From the NCBI GenBank assembly GCA_017937685.1, contig JAGBDD010000195.1:1-35228 (forward strand): a DNA stretch of 35,228 nt. Reading direction: 5' to 3'. Below are positions 15,744-24,557 of the stretch, piece by piece (within the stretch, counting starts at the first letter, position 1; each line of letters starts with the position of its first letter). Position numbers and translations under genes: made by a program. The DNA comes from Thermoguttaceae bacterium. Its GTDB lineage: Bacteria; Planctomycetota; Planctomycetia; Pirellulales; Thermoguttaceae. A model generated the notes under the pieces. It worked only from the letters and a program-made list of their open reading frames with translations. It had not been told where the DNA came from and did no database searches.

Positions 15744-17042
15744 ATGCATAAACCGTCGTTCGCCTATCTTGCCGCCGCGCTCGCCGGCGGTTGTTTCGCG
15801 CTTTCGCTCCAAACGCTCTCGACTTCGACGGCGCTTTTTCCGCGCCTTGCCGCTCAATCTTTGGGCGCTCGTCAAGCCGAGCCGACCGGTCAAAACGATT
15901 TTGCCGATTTTAACGAGGCGTTCGACGCTTACGACGCCGCGAAAAACGTCGCGACGCCCCTATCGACGCAAATTCCGCCCCTCGACGACGATTCCGCTTC
16001 GACGAACGTTTTTCGTTCCGCCGTCCGTTCGACCGACGATTTCGAAGCGCGTTTGAGCGAATTTTCTCCGCAAGAGCGCGCGCAAATTGAAATCTACGCC
16101 AAAAATAACAAAAGCGTCGTCAACGTCGCGACCGTTTCGACCAATCAACGCGCGTTCTTCCAACAAACGTCCGAAGGTTGCGGAAGCGGAATCGTTTTGA
16201 ACGCGTCCGGCGTCGTTTTGACGAACTTTCACGTCGTCGAAGGCTCGAGCAAAATTGAAGTAACGCTTTTCAGCGGCGAAACGTATCCCGCCAAGCCGCT
16301 CGGCGTCGACCCGAACACCGACGTCGCGCTTTTAAAAATCGACGCGCCGGAATCGAGTCTCTTCCCGATTCAATTCGGCGACTCGTCGAAGCTCCTCGTC
16401 GGTCAAACCGTTTTCGCGATCGGCAATCCGTTCGGTCTCGAACGAACGATGACGCAAGGGATCGTCTCGAACCTCAACCGAACGATCGGGAGTCCGCAAC
16501 AATTTCGCCAAATTAAAGGCGTTATTCAAATCGACGCGGCGATCAACCCGGGCAACTCCGGCGGCGTCCTTCTCGACTCGAAGGGCCGGATGATCGGGAT
16601 GAACACCGCGATCGCCAGCCGCGTCGGCGAAAGTTCCGGCGTCGGGTTCGCGATTCCGGTCAACACGATTCATCGCATCGCGTCGATTTTGCTCGAAAAG
16701 GGCGAAGTGGTGCGCGGCGACGCGGGCGTCGTTCAGGTAACGGAAACGGAAAACGGCCTGATTCCCGGACTTATCGACGAAGGCGGCGCCGCCGACTTGG
16801 CCGGTTTGCGCGGCGGAAAACTTGTCGTATCAATCTACGAACGCAACGGTATTCAATATCGAACGCAACAGGTCAAGCGTCCGGAAGGCGGTTTCGACGT
16901 TATTTTCGGCGTCAACGGCGCTCCGGTGAAAACCGGCGAAGAGTTCATCACCGCCGTCGAAGAACACGCGCCGGGCGAAACGATTACCCTCAATATTTTG
17001 CGGCGCGGTCAAAAAATCGAACTGCCCGTCGTCCTTAAATAA
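15744..17042 (+). CDS. HtrA/Deg-type serine protease with PDZ domain
   Basis: A 432-residue S1C-family protease for extracytoplasmic protein quality control. The N-terminus is an export signal (ALAGGC could be a weak lipobox, Cys17), followed by a low-complexity linker to about residue 110. The catalytic triad is visible: His163 in LTNFHVVEG, Asp193 in NTDVALLKID and Ser272 in NPGNSGGVLL. One PDZ-like domain follows (about 325-432; IPGLIDEGGAADLAGLRGG, GETITLNILRRGQK). AAAGGA lies before the ATG. It is a single gene with its own promoter and a very strong terminator. One PDZ makes it DegS-like in layout, but the substrate is unknown. Confidence 0.93.
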   Translation: MHKPSFAYLAAALAGGCFALSLQTLSTSTALFPRLAAQSLGARQAEPTGQNDFADFNEAFDAYDAAKNVATPLSTQIPPLDDDSASTNVFRSAVRSTDDFEARLSEFSPQERAQIEIYAKNNKSVVNVATVSTNQRAFFQQTSEGCGSGIVLNASGVVLTNFHVVEGSSKIEVTLFSGETYPAKPLGVDPNTDVALLKIDAPESSLFPIQFGDSSKLLVGQTVFAIGNPFGLERTMTQGIVSNLNRTIGSPQQFRQIKGVIQIDAAINPGNSGGVLLDSKGRMIGMNTAIASRVGESSGVGFAIPVNTIHRIASILLEKGEVVRGDAGVVQVTETENGLIPGLIDEGGAADLAGLRGGKLVVSIYERNGIQYRTQQVKRPEGGFDVIFGVNGAPVKTGEEFITAVEEHAPGETITLNILRRGQKIELPVVLK

Positions 17043-17079
17043 CGATCGGCGTCTTCGCCCGTTTGCCCAATTCCCCCGT

Positions 17080-17124
17080 TTTGTCGCGTCGTCGTTTTTG
17101 AGCGACGACGCGACAAACGTTTTA
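17080..17124 (+). terminator. Terminator of the HtrA-like gene
   Basis: A perfect 15-bp stem: TTTGTCGCGTCGTCG (17080-17094) with CGACGACGCGACAAA (17103-17117), 8-base loop, followed by CGTTTTA. Confidence 0.88.
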
Positions 17125-17281
17125 CGCCTCTATTTTTTCTCTTTCTCTCCCAATTTACCGCGCCGAAACGTTGCCCGAACTCGACGCTCGGCAAATTGCT
17201 TGCGCGTCGCCGGTTCTCGCGAACCGTTAACGTTGAAATCGTTAAAATCCTAAAAACTCCGACAAAAAGCGCAAACCGCTC

Positions 17282-17310
17282 TTGAAACGCCGCCCAAAAT
17301 TTGAGATAAT
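17282..17310 (+). promoter_or_regulatory. Promoter of the 17341 lipoprotein gene
   Basis: TTGAAA (17282-17287), a 17-base spacer and GATAAT (17305-17310); each box matches five of six consensus positions. Transcription would begin about 25 bases before the ATG. Confidence 0.72.
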
Positions 17311-17340
17311 AAGAAAAATTCCGAAATTGAAGGCGCGTTT

Positions 17341-18084
17341 ATGCAAACTTTATCGTTTTTATCGAAAATCCCAATTTTCCGACGTTCGTTTTGGGGACGC
17401 CGGGTTTGCGTTTGCGCCGTCGTCGCGCCCCTTTCGATTTCCGCGCCGCTTTTCTTTCCCGGTTGCGCCGGGCTTCCCTCCGAACCGACGCCCGAATTTT
17501 CGGTCGGAACGTACAACGACGCGGCCCCGAATCCGCTCTTTGTGCAAACCGCCGATCCCGACTATCTCTGGAACGCGGTCGTCGACGTCGTCGATAATTA
17601 TTTCGAAATTAAGTTCGAGACGCCGATTCGCGTTTTTGAACGAGAAACGGAAAACGGCGAACGCTTCACGTCGCGCGCCGAAGGCCGAATCGATACGAAA
17701 CCGACGATAGCCGCCGGCGTTTTGGAACCTTGGCGCAAAAATTCCGTCGAATGCGACGACCGTTGGTTGGCGACCTTTCAAACGATTCGCCGTTCCGCGG
17801 TCGTTAGAGTTGTTCCAGACTCCGCCGGCTACCTAATTTACCTTTCCGTTTATAACGAAATTGAGGATATGAAGACGGCGATGGGGGCGTCGATCGGCTT
17901 CAATCAAATTTATCTCGACGATTTTTCGCACTTAACGCAACCGATCGGCGAACGCGCCGCGTCGAGAGGTTGGATCCCGATGGGACGCGACGCCAACCTT
18001 GAAAAGCGTATGCTCGAAGAAATCGCTTGGCGTCTCGGCAATCCGCCGACGCTTGTGAACCAATCGGCGCCGCTTAATCCTTAA
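17341..18084 (+). CDS. Planctomycete-type hypothetical lipoprotein
   Basis: A 247-residue protein of unknown function. A long basic N-region is followed by a hydrophobic stretch ending LFFPGC, a slightly atypical lipobox with Cys42. The mature part carries NPLFVQTADPDYLWNAVVDV, then RIDTKPTIAAGVLEPWRKNS, FQTIRRSAVVRVVPDSAGYL and VYNEIEDM, an arrangement I recall from a family spread through planctomycetes without a known role. GAAGG before the ATG and a good promoter support expression. It is followed by a strong terminator, so it is transcribed alone. Confidence 0.8.
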   Translation: MQTLSFLSKIPIFRRSFWGRRVCVCAVVAPLSISAPLFFPGCAGLPSEPTPEFSVGTYNDAAPNPLFVQTADPDYLWNAVVDVVDNYFEIKFETPIRVFERETENGERFTSRAEGRIDTKPTIAAGVLEPWRKNSVECDDRWLATFQTIRRSAVVRVVPDSAGYLIYLSVYNEIEDMKTAMGASIGFNQIYLDDFSHLTQPIGERAASRGWIPMGRDANLEKRMLEEIAWRLGNPPTLVNQSAPLNP

Positions 18085-18180
18085 AATAGTCGCAACCGTT
18101 ACTATAATGCGCTAAAAAAAGACAAGAATATCGCGACGCTCCATATTTAAAACCTCAAAAATCTATTTTCCGAAGAAATC

Positions 18181-18213
18181 AAAAGAACGCGCCCTTGTCG
18201 CGCGTTCTTTTTT
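18181..18213. terminator. Bidirectional terminator, lipoprotein / AAA ATPase
   Basis: AAAAGAACGCGC (18181-18192) pairs perfectly with GCGCGTTCTTTT (18200-18211) around a 7-base loop, with T runs on both strands. The two flanking genes converge here. Confidence 0.92.
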
Positions 18214-18274
18214 ATCTAATTTAACGCGTTTAACAAGGGCGCAAAGTTTCGTCGGTTTCCTCTTAACCTTCGCT

Positions 18275-20419
18275 TCAATAACTCGGCGTTTCGTTCTCCA
18301 AACGAACGCCCGCGCTCGCCGTTTCTTCGTCGTCGCTCGTCGTCGCGACGTTTGTTTCTTCGACGTTGCGCCGTCGCTTGCGCTCGGCGGCCGCTCGAAC
18401 GGAACGAAGTTTCAAGTGAATATTCCGAATCCGCCGAATTAAATTCGCCTCTTCTTCGATTTCTTGTTCCAAAAGGCTTAATTCGCTCAAATATTCGTCG
18501 CTCGCCGCAAAATTTCCCGTCGTTTCCCAACAATCCTCGACGATTTGCTCGTAAGCTCGGTCTTCAAGCGACGTAAACTCCGCTTCCCAATCGACGGCGG
18601 CGCTCTCCGCTTCCTCGTCGGAAACGACGCGATTTGCGACGCGGTCGGCGCTGAATTGCGTTTCTAAAAAGCGTTCGTCGTCGCCGCGTCGAGCGTTCGC
18701 TTCGTTCCAAAGTCGCGAACCGTCGTCGTCGCCAACGATCGGCCGACGCGTTTTCGCCGTCGATTTTGCGCGCGTTTTCGCCTTTTTGCCGCGTTCGCGA
18801 CTCTCTTTTTTTCCTTTACCGTCGAGCGTTTCGTCGCCGTTAAATTCAAAAAGAAAACCGTCGTTAAAATATTCCGATTTTAACGCTTCGAAAACGCGCT
18901 CTTCCGCTTTTTGGACGTTATTTTCCGCAACGTCGTCAAACGCGCTCAATTCGTCCGTTTCGTCGCTCGATTTAACGCCGTTTGCCGAAAAATTCGCGTT
19001 TGTTTCGCCAATCTCCGCCGTTTCTCCAATTTCCGCGGCGTCCGCGGATTCCAAGCGTTCTTTCCCACCGTCGGCGCGCAGACGTTCCTTTAAAGCGTCG
19101 GCGCGCTCCCAACGGTCGACGCGAATCGCTTCCGCCGTTTCCGTTTCGTTTGCGTTCGCTCTTTCTTCGTCGACGGCGTTTTCCTCTTGCGCGCCCTCCC
19201 AAATTTTCAAATGCTGCAAAAGTCGGGCTTCCAGCGCCGCGTCGACTTCGCCGCCGCTTTCCTCTTCTCCCGTTTCTTCGTCAAATTCGCCGTCAAGCGC
19301 GTCGACTTCGCCGTTTACGTCAATCTCCCAACCGGCGTTATCGTTCGTTTCGTCGCGTTTATTTTCAACGTTAACCTCGGCGCGATTTCCAGCGTCGTTA
19401 TAACCGTTGTTTTCGCTTTTTTCAAACGCGTTAAAATCGCTAAAACCGGCGTTTTCTTCCTCGTCGTCTTCGAGCGTTCCAAATTCGACGACGTCGCTCA
19501 GATCGCCCGCTTTCAAACTCGAACGCGGCGTTTCCTCCGGCAAATTCAACAAATTCGCCCAAGCGCGTTCGACGAGCGACGCGTCGATCGCTCGAATCTC
19601 CGCCGACTCGGGCGCAATCCGTTCCAACGACTTGAACTCGCCGTCAAAACCGCTTTTTTCCTTAAATTCGACGCTTTTTCCGCTTCCTTGCGCCGTCAAA
19701 AAGAGCGCGCGGTCGCAAAGCTGATTCGCAACTCGCGGCGAGCCTTTGCACAAATCGGCGACTTTGCGCTTCGCGTCGGTCGTAAAGGAAAATTTCCCGT
19801 CGACGCGGCGCGTCTCGCAATCGATATAATCCGCAATTTCGGCGCTTTCAAACGCGTCGAGGTAAGAACGCGAAACGATTCGTTGTTGAAAGGGATAAAG
19901 CGGCGGCAAATTCAACCGTTCTTCCAAAGCTACCGTTCCGAATAACGCGACGCAAATCTGCGAAGACGCGGCGGCGCCTTGATCGACGAAAGAACGCAAT
20001 TCGTCGAAGACGCGGAACGGCAAATTTTGCGCGTCGTCGATCAACAAAACGCAACGCCGCCGTTGCGAACGTTCGAGATAATCGAGCGCCATCAGCCGCA
20101 ATTCCGTTTCGTCGCAACCGCAAAACGTTTGTCGCAAACCGAATAAAAACTGTTGCCAAAAAGACTTAGCGTCGATGCGACGCGTCGGCGAAACGACGGC
20201 GACCAAACTTTCCGCCTCAAATTCGGCGGCGAGAACGCGCGTTAACAACGTCTTACCCGTTCCGGTCGCCCCGACGACGAGCGCGACGCCTTCGTTCCGA
20301 CGCAAACAACGCGCCGTCGAGCGTCTCGCCTCTTCGATCGCCGCCGCCGGAAAATAAACCCGCGAATCGGGCGTCGATAAGAACGGTCTGCGCGCGTCCC
20401 GGTTTTCTCGATATTCCAT
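18275..20419 (-). CDS. ExeA/GspA-type AAA ATPase with long acidic tail
   Basis: A 714-residue protein. Residues about 15-270 form an ExeA-like AAA ATPase: Walker A GATGTGKT (50-57), Walker B VLLIDDAQ (124-131), sensor region CVALFGT and a C-terminal helical part with LCKGSPRVANQLCDRALFL. From about 300 to 600 the protein is highly acidic and probably disordered, including the tandem copy AEIGETAEIGET. The last ~90 residues are helical and charged (EYLSELSLLEQEIEEEANLI), possibly a coiled coil. ExeA proteins power secretion-system assembly or act in general AAA roles; no secretion genes lie nearby. The start at 20419 is set by AAGGAAGG; the open frame above it (to 20545) lacks family signal. 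Confidence 0.85.
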   Translation of the reverse strand: MEYRENRDARRPFLSTPDSRVYFPAAAIEEARRSTARCLRRNEGVALVVGATGTGKTLLTRVLAAEFEAESLVAVVSPTRRIDAKSFWQQFLFGLRQTFCGCDETELRLMALDYLERSQRRRCVLLIDDAQNLPFRVFDELRSFVDQGAAASSQICVALFGTVALEERLNLPPLYPFQQRIVSRSYLDAFESAEIADYIDCETRRVDGKFSFTTDAKRKVADLCKGSPRVANQLCDRALFLTAQGSGKSVEFKEKSGFDGEFKSLERIAPESAEIRAIDASLVERAWANLLNLPEETPRSSLKAGDLSDVVEFGTLEDDEEENAGFSDFNAFEKSENNGYNDAGNRAEVNVENKRDETNDNAGWEIDVNGEVDALDGEFDEETGEEESGGEVDAALEARLLQHLKIWEGAQEENAVDEERANANETETAEAIRVDRWERADALKERLRADGGKERLESADAAEIGETAEIGETNANFSANGVKSSDETDELSAFDDVAENNVQKAEERVFEALKSEYFNDGFLFEFNGDETLDGKGKKESRERGKKAKTRAKSTAKTRRPIVGDDDGSRLWNEANARRGDDERFLETQFSADRVANRVVSDEEAESAAVDWEAEFTSLEDRAYEQIVEDCWETTGNFAASDEYLSELSLLEQEIEEEANLIRRIRNIHLKLRSVRAAAERKRRRNVEETNVATTSDDEETASAGVRLENETPSY

Positions 20420-20750
20420 TTTGTCGCCTTCCTTAGCGTTTGTTTCGATCGTTTCTTCGACCGCAAGGCGTTTTCGCGTCGTCTTCGCTCCGACCGTCGA
20501 TTTTCTCGCCGTCGCGCGAGTCGCCCGCGACTCCGTTTGCCGCAAAACGCCTACTTCGTTACTATCGACGCGTCGCCCGAAAAAACTTTTGCCTTTTTAG
20601 AAAATTCAATAAAAAATGAGCGACCGTTAAAATCGCTTCACTCTTAACCGTTTCAGTCGACGCAAAACTTTTTTTCTTCTTTTTCCTCTTACCTTCCTTC
20701 TTTTCTCCCGCCTTATTTTTCCCCTCTTCTTAACGTTGATTTTAACGATA
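20420..20750. other. Intergenic region asnB / AAA ATPase
   Basis: 331 bases between two minus-strand genes. It holds the asnB terminator (20611-20640), two copies of the recurring word (20625-20634 and 20738-20747) and, at 20666-20732, a nearly pure pyrimidine tract on the plus strand (purine on the transcribed minus strand). No gene was recognised. Confidence 0.6.
20611..20640 (-). terminator. asnB terminator candidate
   Basis: In the minus direction AGCGA, a 9-base loop and TCGCT (20637-20619) form a short stem, extended by TG/CA pairs past a bulge, followed by six T. The loop contains the recurring word GATTTTAACG. It lies 110 bases after the asnB stop. Confidence 0.5.
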
Positions 20751-22913
20751 TTAACAATTTTTCACCTCTGCTTCCCAAATCCGGAAGACGAGAAGCGCCC
20801 AAAGCCGCGCCGCGTGATCGAACTCTCGATTCTCGTGTTCGCGAATCAAACGCTCAACAAATTTCTTATCGAAAAACGGCGCCGCGTTCGCCGACTCGCT
20901 CAACAACGCGTCTTTCAACGTTTTATTCAGCGGCCCGCGGAACCAAGCGTCGAGCGGAACGCCAAAACCGGTTTTCGGGCGCGCGTCGATTTCGGGCGGC
21001 AGGAGATCGCGACAGGCTTCGCGAAGGACGTATTTCCCCTTCTTTCCCCAAAGCTTGTATTTTAACGGAATCTGCAACGCCAACTCGACGACGTTCGGGT
21101 CGAGCATTGGAGCGCGAACCTCCAACGAACTCCGCATCGACGCGACGTCGACCTTCGTCGTCAGGTCGCCCGGCATATACGTCGTCAAATCGACGAACGA
21201 AATCGCGCTCGTCAAGTCGCGCCGCCGGAATTTTTGAAAAGCGTCTTGCAAAAAATCGACGCAATCGAGTTCGTCGGCGCTCGGACGCGTTCCATCGGGC
21301 CGCAAACCGCCGCTTACGTCGCCGTTAAAATCCGTTTCTTTCGCGCATTCCGCCCAATACTCCTCGTTTAATAGCAAATGCAAGCGTTCGCGATTGAAAA
21401 TTGCGATCCATTGCAAATATTGTTCCAGCGCGTCCATTCCGACGGTCTCCAAGAACCGTCGCGCTCTCCGCAACGGCGACCGTTGCCGGACGGAATTGGG
21501 AATCGCCGAACGCAGCGGCCCGGCCAAAAATCGCCGCAATATTTTCGGCGCTTTATTAATTAATAACGACGCCCGAACCGCTTTGTAACGGTCGTATCCG
21601 CAAAACAGCTCGTCGCCTCCGTCCCCGCCGAGCGCGACGGTCGCTTCCCGGCGCGTCGTTTCGCAAAGATACCAAGTCGGAATCGCGGAACTGTCGGCGA
21701 ACGGTTCCCCGTATTCGCGAACGAGGGACGGCAAAATCGTTTCGACGTCCGGTTCGACGAAAAACTCGGTATGTTCCGTCCCGAACAGCGCCGCCGTTCG
21801 CCGCGCAAAAGGCGTTTCGTCGTATTCCTTCTGCGCGAACCCGATCGAAAACGTCCGAATTTTCTTTTCGGAAAACTGTTTCATCAATCCAACGACAACG
21901 GTTGAATCGACGCCGCCCGACAAAAACGCTCCGAACGGCGCGTCGCTCCGCATCCGCAACCGCGTCGCTTCCTCGAGCCGTCGCCGCAACTCGCGCGTCG
22001 TTTCGTCGAACGAACGCTCGGTAAAATCGTTGTCGTCGACAAACCTTGTCGCCGCTCCCCTCAACGCGTCTTCACCGTCTTCCCCGTCTTGCCCAAACCA
22101 ACCGTCTTCCGCCCCAAAACGCGCCGCCCCCAACGCTCCGCTTTGCAACGCTCGCTCGACGTCGCCTGGCGCGTATTTTCGTTTTTCGTCAAAGTTAGCG
22201 ACTTCTTCCGCCTTCCAATACCGCCCGGCCGTTAAATCTTTCCCGTCTTGCCAAATCAAGAACGACGCCGGCGGTAATTTGGCGATTCCGCGGTAAATAG
22301 AACGGGGATAAGGGACGTATTGATAAGTCAAATATTGCCGGAGCGCGGTCAAATCGAGTTCTCTCGGAACGTCCGGAAAGAGCGTCAACGCCTTCAATTC
22401 GCTGGCGAAAAGGAGTCGTTCCGCTTCGACGCGGTAAAATAGAGGCTTTTTACCGATTCTATCGCGAGCGATCAGAAGCCGTTTTTTCCGCGAATCCCAA
22501 ATCGCAAACGCGAACATCCCGTTCAACTTCGGCAGGCAGTCGACGCCAAACTCCTCGTAAGCGCGCAAAAGGACTTCGACGTCGGTTTCGGTGCGAAAAT
22601 TGCGTCCCCGCCGCTTCAATTCGTTGCGAATTTCAATATAATTGTAAATTTCGCCGTTAAAAGTTAGCCAAATCGAACGATCATCGTTTGCAAACGGTTG
22701 CCGCCCCGCGTCGGAAAGATCGATAATCGCCAAGCGCCGATGCCCGAACGCGACGCCCTTCTCTTCGAGCGGAATCCCCGGTTCGAGCGGAACTCGAACG
22801 ACGCCGCGAGCGTCCGGCCCGCGACGCTGCATCGCGTCGGTCGCCCGATCCAAAACCGCCGATTCGACGGCCTTTTTCGCCGACGTCCAAGCCGCGCCGC
22901 AAATACCGCACAT
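20751..22913 (-). CDS. asnB: Asparagine synthetase, glutamine-hydrolysing
   Basis: Makes asparagine from aspartate, glutamine and ATP, or acts on a related substrate as in some cell-surface clusters. The protein has 720 residues. The class II amidotransferase nucleophile is Cys2 (MCGICGAAW), with RRGPDA, the oxyanion region FNGEIYN and RDRIGKKPLFY. The synthetase PP-loop is FLSGGVDSTVVV (SGGVDS at 332-337), with ALGGDGGDELFCGYDRYK later. Residues about 240-300 are an acidic, Gly-rich insertion between the domains, making the protein longer than usual (about 600-650). A purine-rich AGAGGGGG precedes the ATG. Confidence 0.95.
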   Translation of the reverse strand: MCGICGAAWTSAKKAVESAVLDRATDAMQRRGPDARGVVRVPLEPGIPLEEKGVAFGHRRLAIIDLSDAGRQPFANDDRSIWLTFNGEIYNYIEIRNELKRRGRNFRTETDVEVLLRAYEEFGVDCLPKLNGMFAFAIWDSRKKRLLIARDRIGKKPLFYRVEAERLLFASELKALTLFPDVPRELDLTALRQYLTYQYVPYPRSIYRGIAKLPPASFLIWQDGKDLTAGRYWKAEEVANFDEKRKYAPGDVERALQSGALGAARFGAEDGWFGQDGEDGEDALRGAATRFVDDNDFTERSFDETTRELRRRLEEATRLRMRSDAPFGAFLSGGVDSTVVVGLMKQFSEKKIRTFSIGFAQKEYDETPFARRTAALFGTEHTEFFVEPDVETILPSLVREYGEPFADSSAIPTWYLCETTRREATVALGGDGGDELFCGYDRYKAVRASLLINKAPKILRRFLAGPLRSAIPNSVRQRSPLRRARRFLETVGMDALEQYLQWIAIFNRERLHLLLNEEYWAECAKETDFNGDVSGGLRPDGTRPSADELDCVDFLQDAFQKFRRRDLTSAISFVDLTTYMPGDLTTKVDVASMRSSLEVRAPMLDPNVVELALQIPLKYKLWGKKGKYVLREACRDLLPPEIDARPKTGFGVPLDAWFRGPLNKTLKDALLSESANAAPFFDKKFVERLIREHENREFDHAARLWALLVFRIWEAEVKNC

Positions 22914-23324
22914 CGCTCTGTCCCCCTCTTTTTCGCGTTTTTAATTTTCCTAGACGCCCCGTTTTCTCCAACCGGCGTCTTCAATCGACAACGCTTGCTT
23001 TTTTTGCCCGCGCTCTTGCGCGCCTTTAAAGAGCGCAAGCTAACGCCGACTCCTCTTTTTGATTTAAATTATCGGCGTTTGCGCTCCATTTTTTGCGCGT
23101 TGAAATATTCAAAAAGACTTTTTTTTCGAATTTTACCGATTTTGGCGCGACGAAAAATCTTCACTTTTTCTTGCCTATTTCATTTATCTCCTACATTCAC
23201 CTCAAACGTCCCGTTTCCCCAACGCCGTTCTTCCTTCCTCCGTCGCTTTCCCGCGAGAGTCGAAAGAACGGCGCCCGCCTTTAACGCCGCGTCGCGCCGC
23301 GACGCGCAACCTATCGAATCGCCG
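22914..23324. other. Intergenic region upstream of asnB
   Basis: AT-rich around 23040-23200. A hairpin with arms GCGCTCTT (23010-23017) and AAGAGCGC (23029-23036) lies in the likely asnB leader; it has no T tract and its role is unknown. Open frames exist on both strands, but none has a recognisable family or ribosome binding site. Confidence 0.45.
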
Positions 23325-24329
23325 ATGTCCCGCACGCCTTCGCCTAATCGTTCCAGCGCTTGTCGTTCCCTCTTGCGCGCTTTGTCCGTCCAGCTTGACA
23401 AGCGCGACGTCTTTGAAAATCTTGTCGTCGAGACAAGAATAAATAAACAAGACAAAATAAAAAAATCAAACGTCCTTAAAATTCACCGCCCTTCCTACGT
23501 CGGAGCGCTAGCGTTCGGGCTTTTCCTTTCCCCTTGCCTTTCCGCGTCGACCTCGGTTTTAGGGCAAACGCCCGGCGACATATCGTCGCCGACCGCGTTA
23601 AGCCGCGAAAACGAACGCGAAAAAGAAATCGACGCAACGCGTTTTAGTTCCGGTATTTACGGAGACCCGGCGCCCAACGCGCCGTCCCCTTTCGTCCAAA
23701 CGCCGACGCGGAAAACGTCGCCTCCGTTTTTTCCGGAAAGCGACGACGCCGTTCCAGGCGCGGCGCGCAACCAACTCGAAGCGCTCGCTTGGGCGGTCGG
23801 ATGTTGGGAACTCGAAAGCGCCGGTTTTATTTTCCAAACGAAAATCGACTGGGCGCCGGGCGGCTCCTATCTCCTTTGCCGCGATTTTGTTCGCCCTGTC
23901 GTCGCGCCGTCCGATCCTTCGTCGCTTGCCCAAGCCAACGACGCCGCGTCGCTTTCGCCGAGATTCGCGGCGTTGCGAGTCGTCGGCTGGAATCCGGTCG
24001 CCGGCCTTTTTCAATCGACCATCTTTTGTCGCGACGGAAGTTACGGAACCGGACTTTGGCAACGCGAAGGCGAGAGTTGGCGCGTCGCGACGCGAATTTT
24101 ACTCGTCGACGGGCGCGCCGCGACGTCGGTCGAATACTTTTCGCCCCGCCCCGGCGGCGGTTTCGATTGGGAATCGACGTCGCGAACCGTCGAAAACACC
24201 CCCTTGCCCAACGTCGGCCCGGCGACGGCGCGTTCGCTCGACCCGCAAACGTTCGAACGCCTCGAACGTTCAATGTTTGACGACGTCGTTTCGCCGTTGC
24301 AACCGACGACTCAAAGCGAGTTTGAATAA
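23325..24329 (+). CDS. Secreted protein resembling a DUF4440-associated C-terminal domain
   Basis: The start is uncertain. ATG 23325 gives 334 residues but leaves about 60 odd residues before the signal-like YVGALAFGLFLSPCLSAS; an in-frame TTG at 23382 is another option, and no start has a good ribosome binding site. The mature part contains LEALAWAVGCWELE, RVVGWNPVAGLFQSTIFCRD, GLWQREGESWRVATRILLVD and VENTPLPNVGPATARS. This pattern recalls the C-terminal domain that follows a SnoaL-like (DUF4440) domain in planctomycete proteins; here the SnoaL-like part is missing. The function is unknown; an exported ligand-binding beta-barrel is a guess. Confidence 0.65.
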   Translation: MSRTPSPNRSSACRSLLRALSVQLDKRDVFENLVVETRINKQDKIKKSNVLKIHRPSYVGALAFGLFLSPCLSASTSVLGQTPGDISSPTALSRENEREKEIDATRFSSGIYGDPAPNAPSPFVQTPTRKTSPPFFPESDDAVPGAARNQLEALAWAVGCWELESAGFIFQTKIDWAPGGSYLLCRDFVRPVVAPSDPSSLAQANDAASLSPRFAALRVVGWNPVAGLFQSTIFCRDGSYGTGLWQREGESWRVATRILLVDGRAATSVEYFSPRPGGGFDWESTSRTVENTPLPNVGPATARSLDPQTFERLERSMFDDVVSPLQPTTQSEFE

Positions 24330-24557
24330 ACGCCGTCCGTCGCCGCGCCCTTATTTATCGCGTTAGTTTCAATACGTAGCGAACCGCGACGACAACGAAC
24401 GCTCTTAACCGAAGCGTTCGCAACAATTACCAACGTTTTAAAATAGTTCCTCGATCGTTTTAAATTTTTACGCCAAGCGACTCGCGCCGCCGCGAACGAT
24501 CTCGCGAACGGTCGAAGAGTCGCCCTTAAAACATTAACGCCTTTCAGGAGAACATTT

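Noticed and set aside
23180..23455. Minus-strand frames before the 23325 gene, one reading DDKIFKDVALVKLDGQSAQ.
   Set aside because: A natural-looking short piece, but it starts only at TTG, ends quickly, has no family match and overlaps the opposite coding frame. It could be a remnant; the evidence is too weak.
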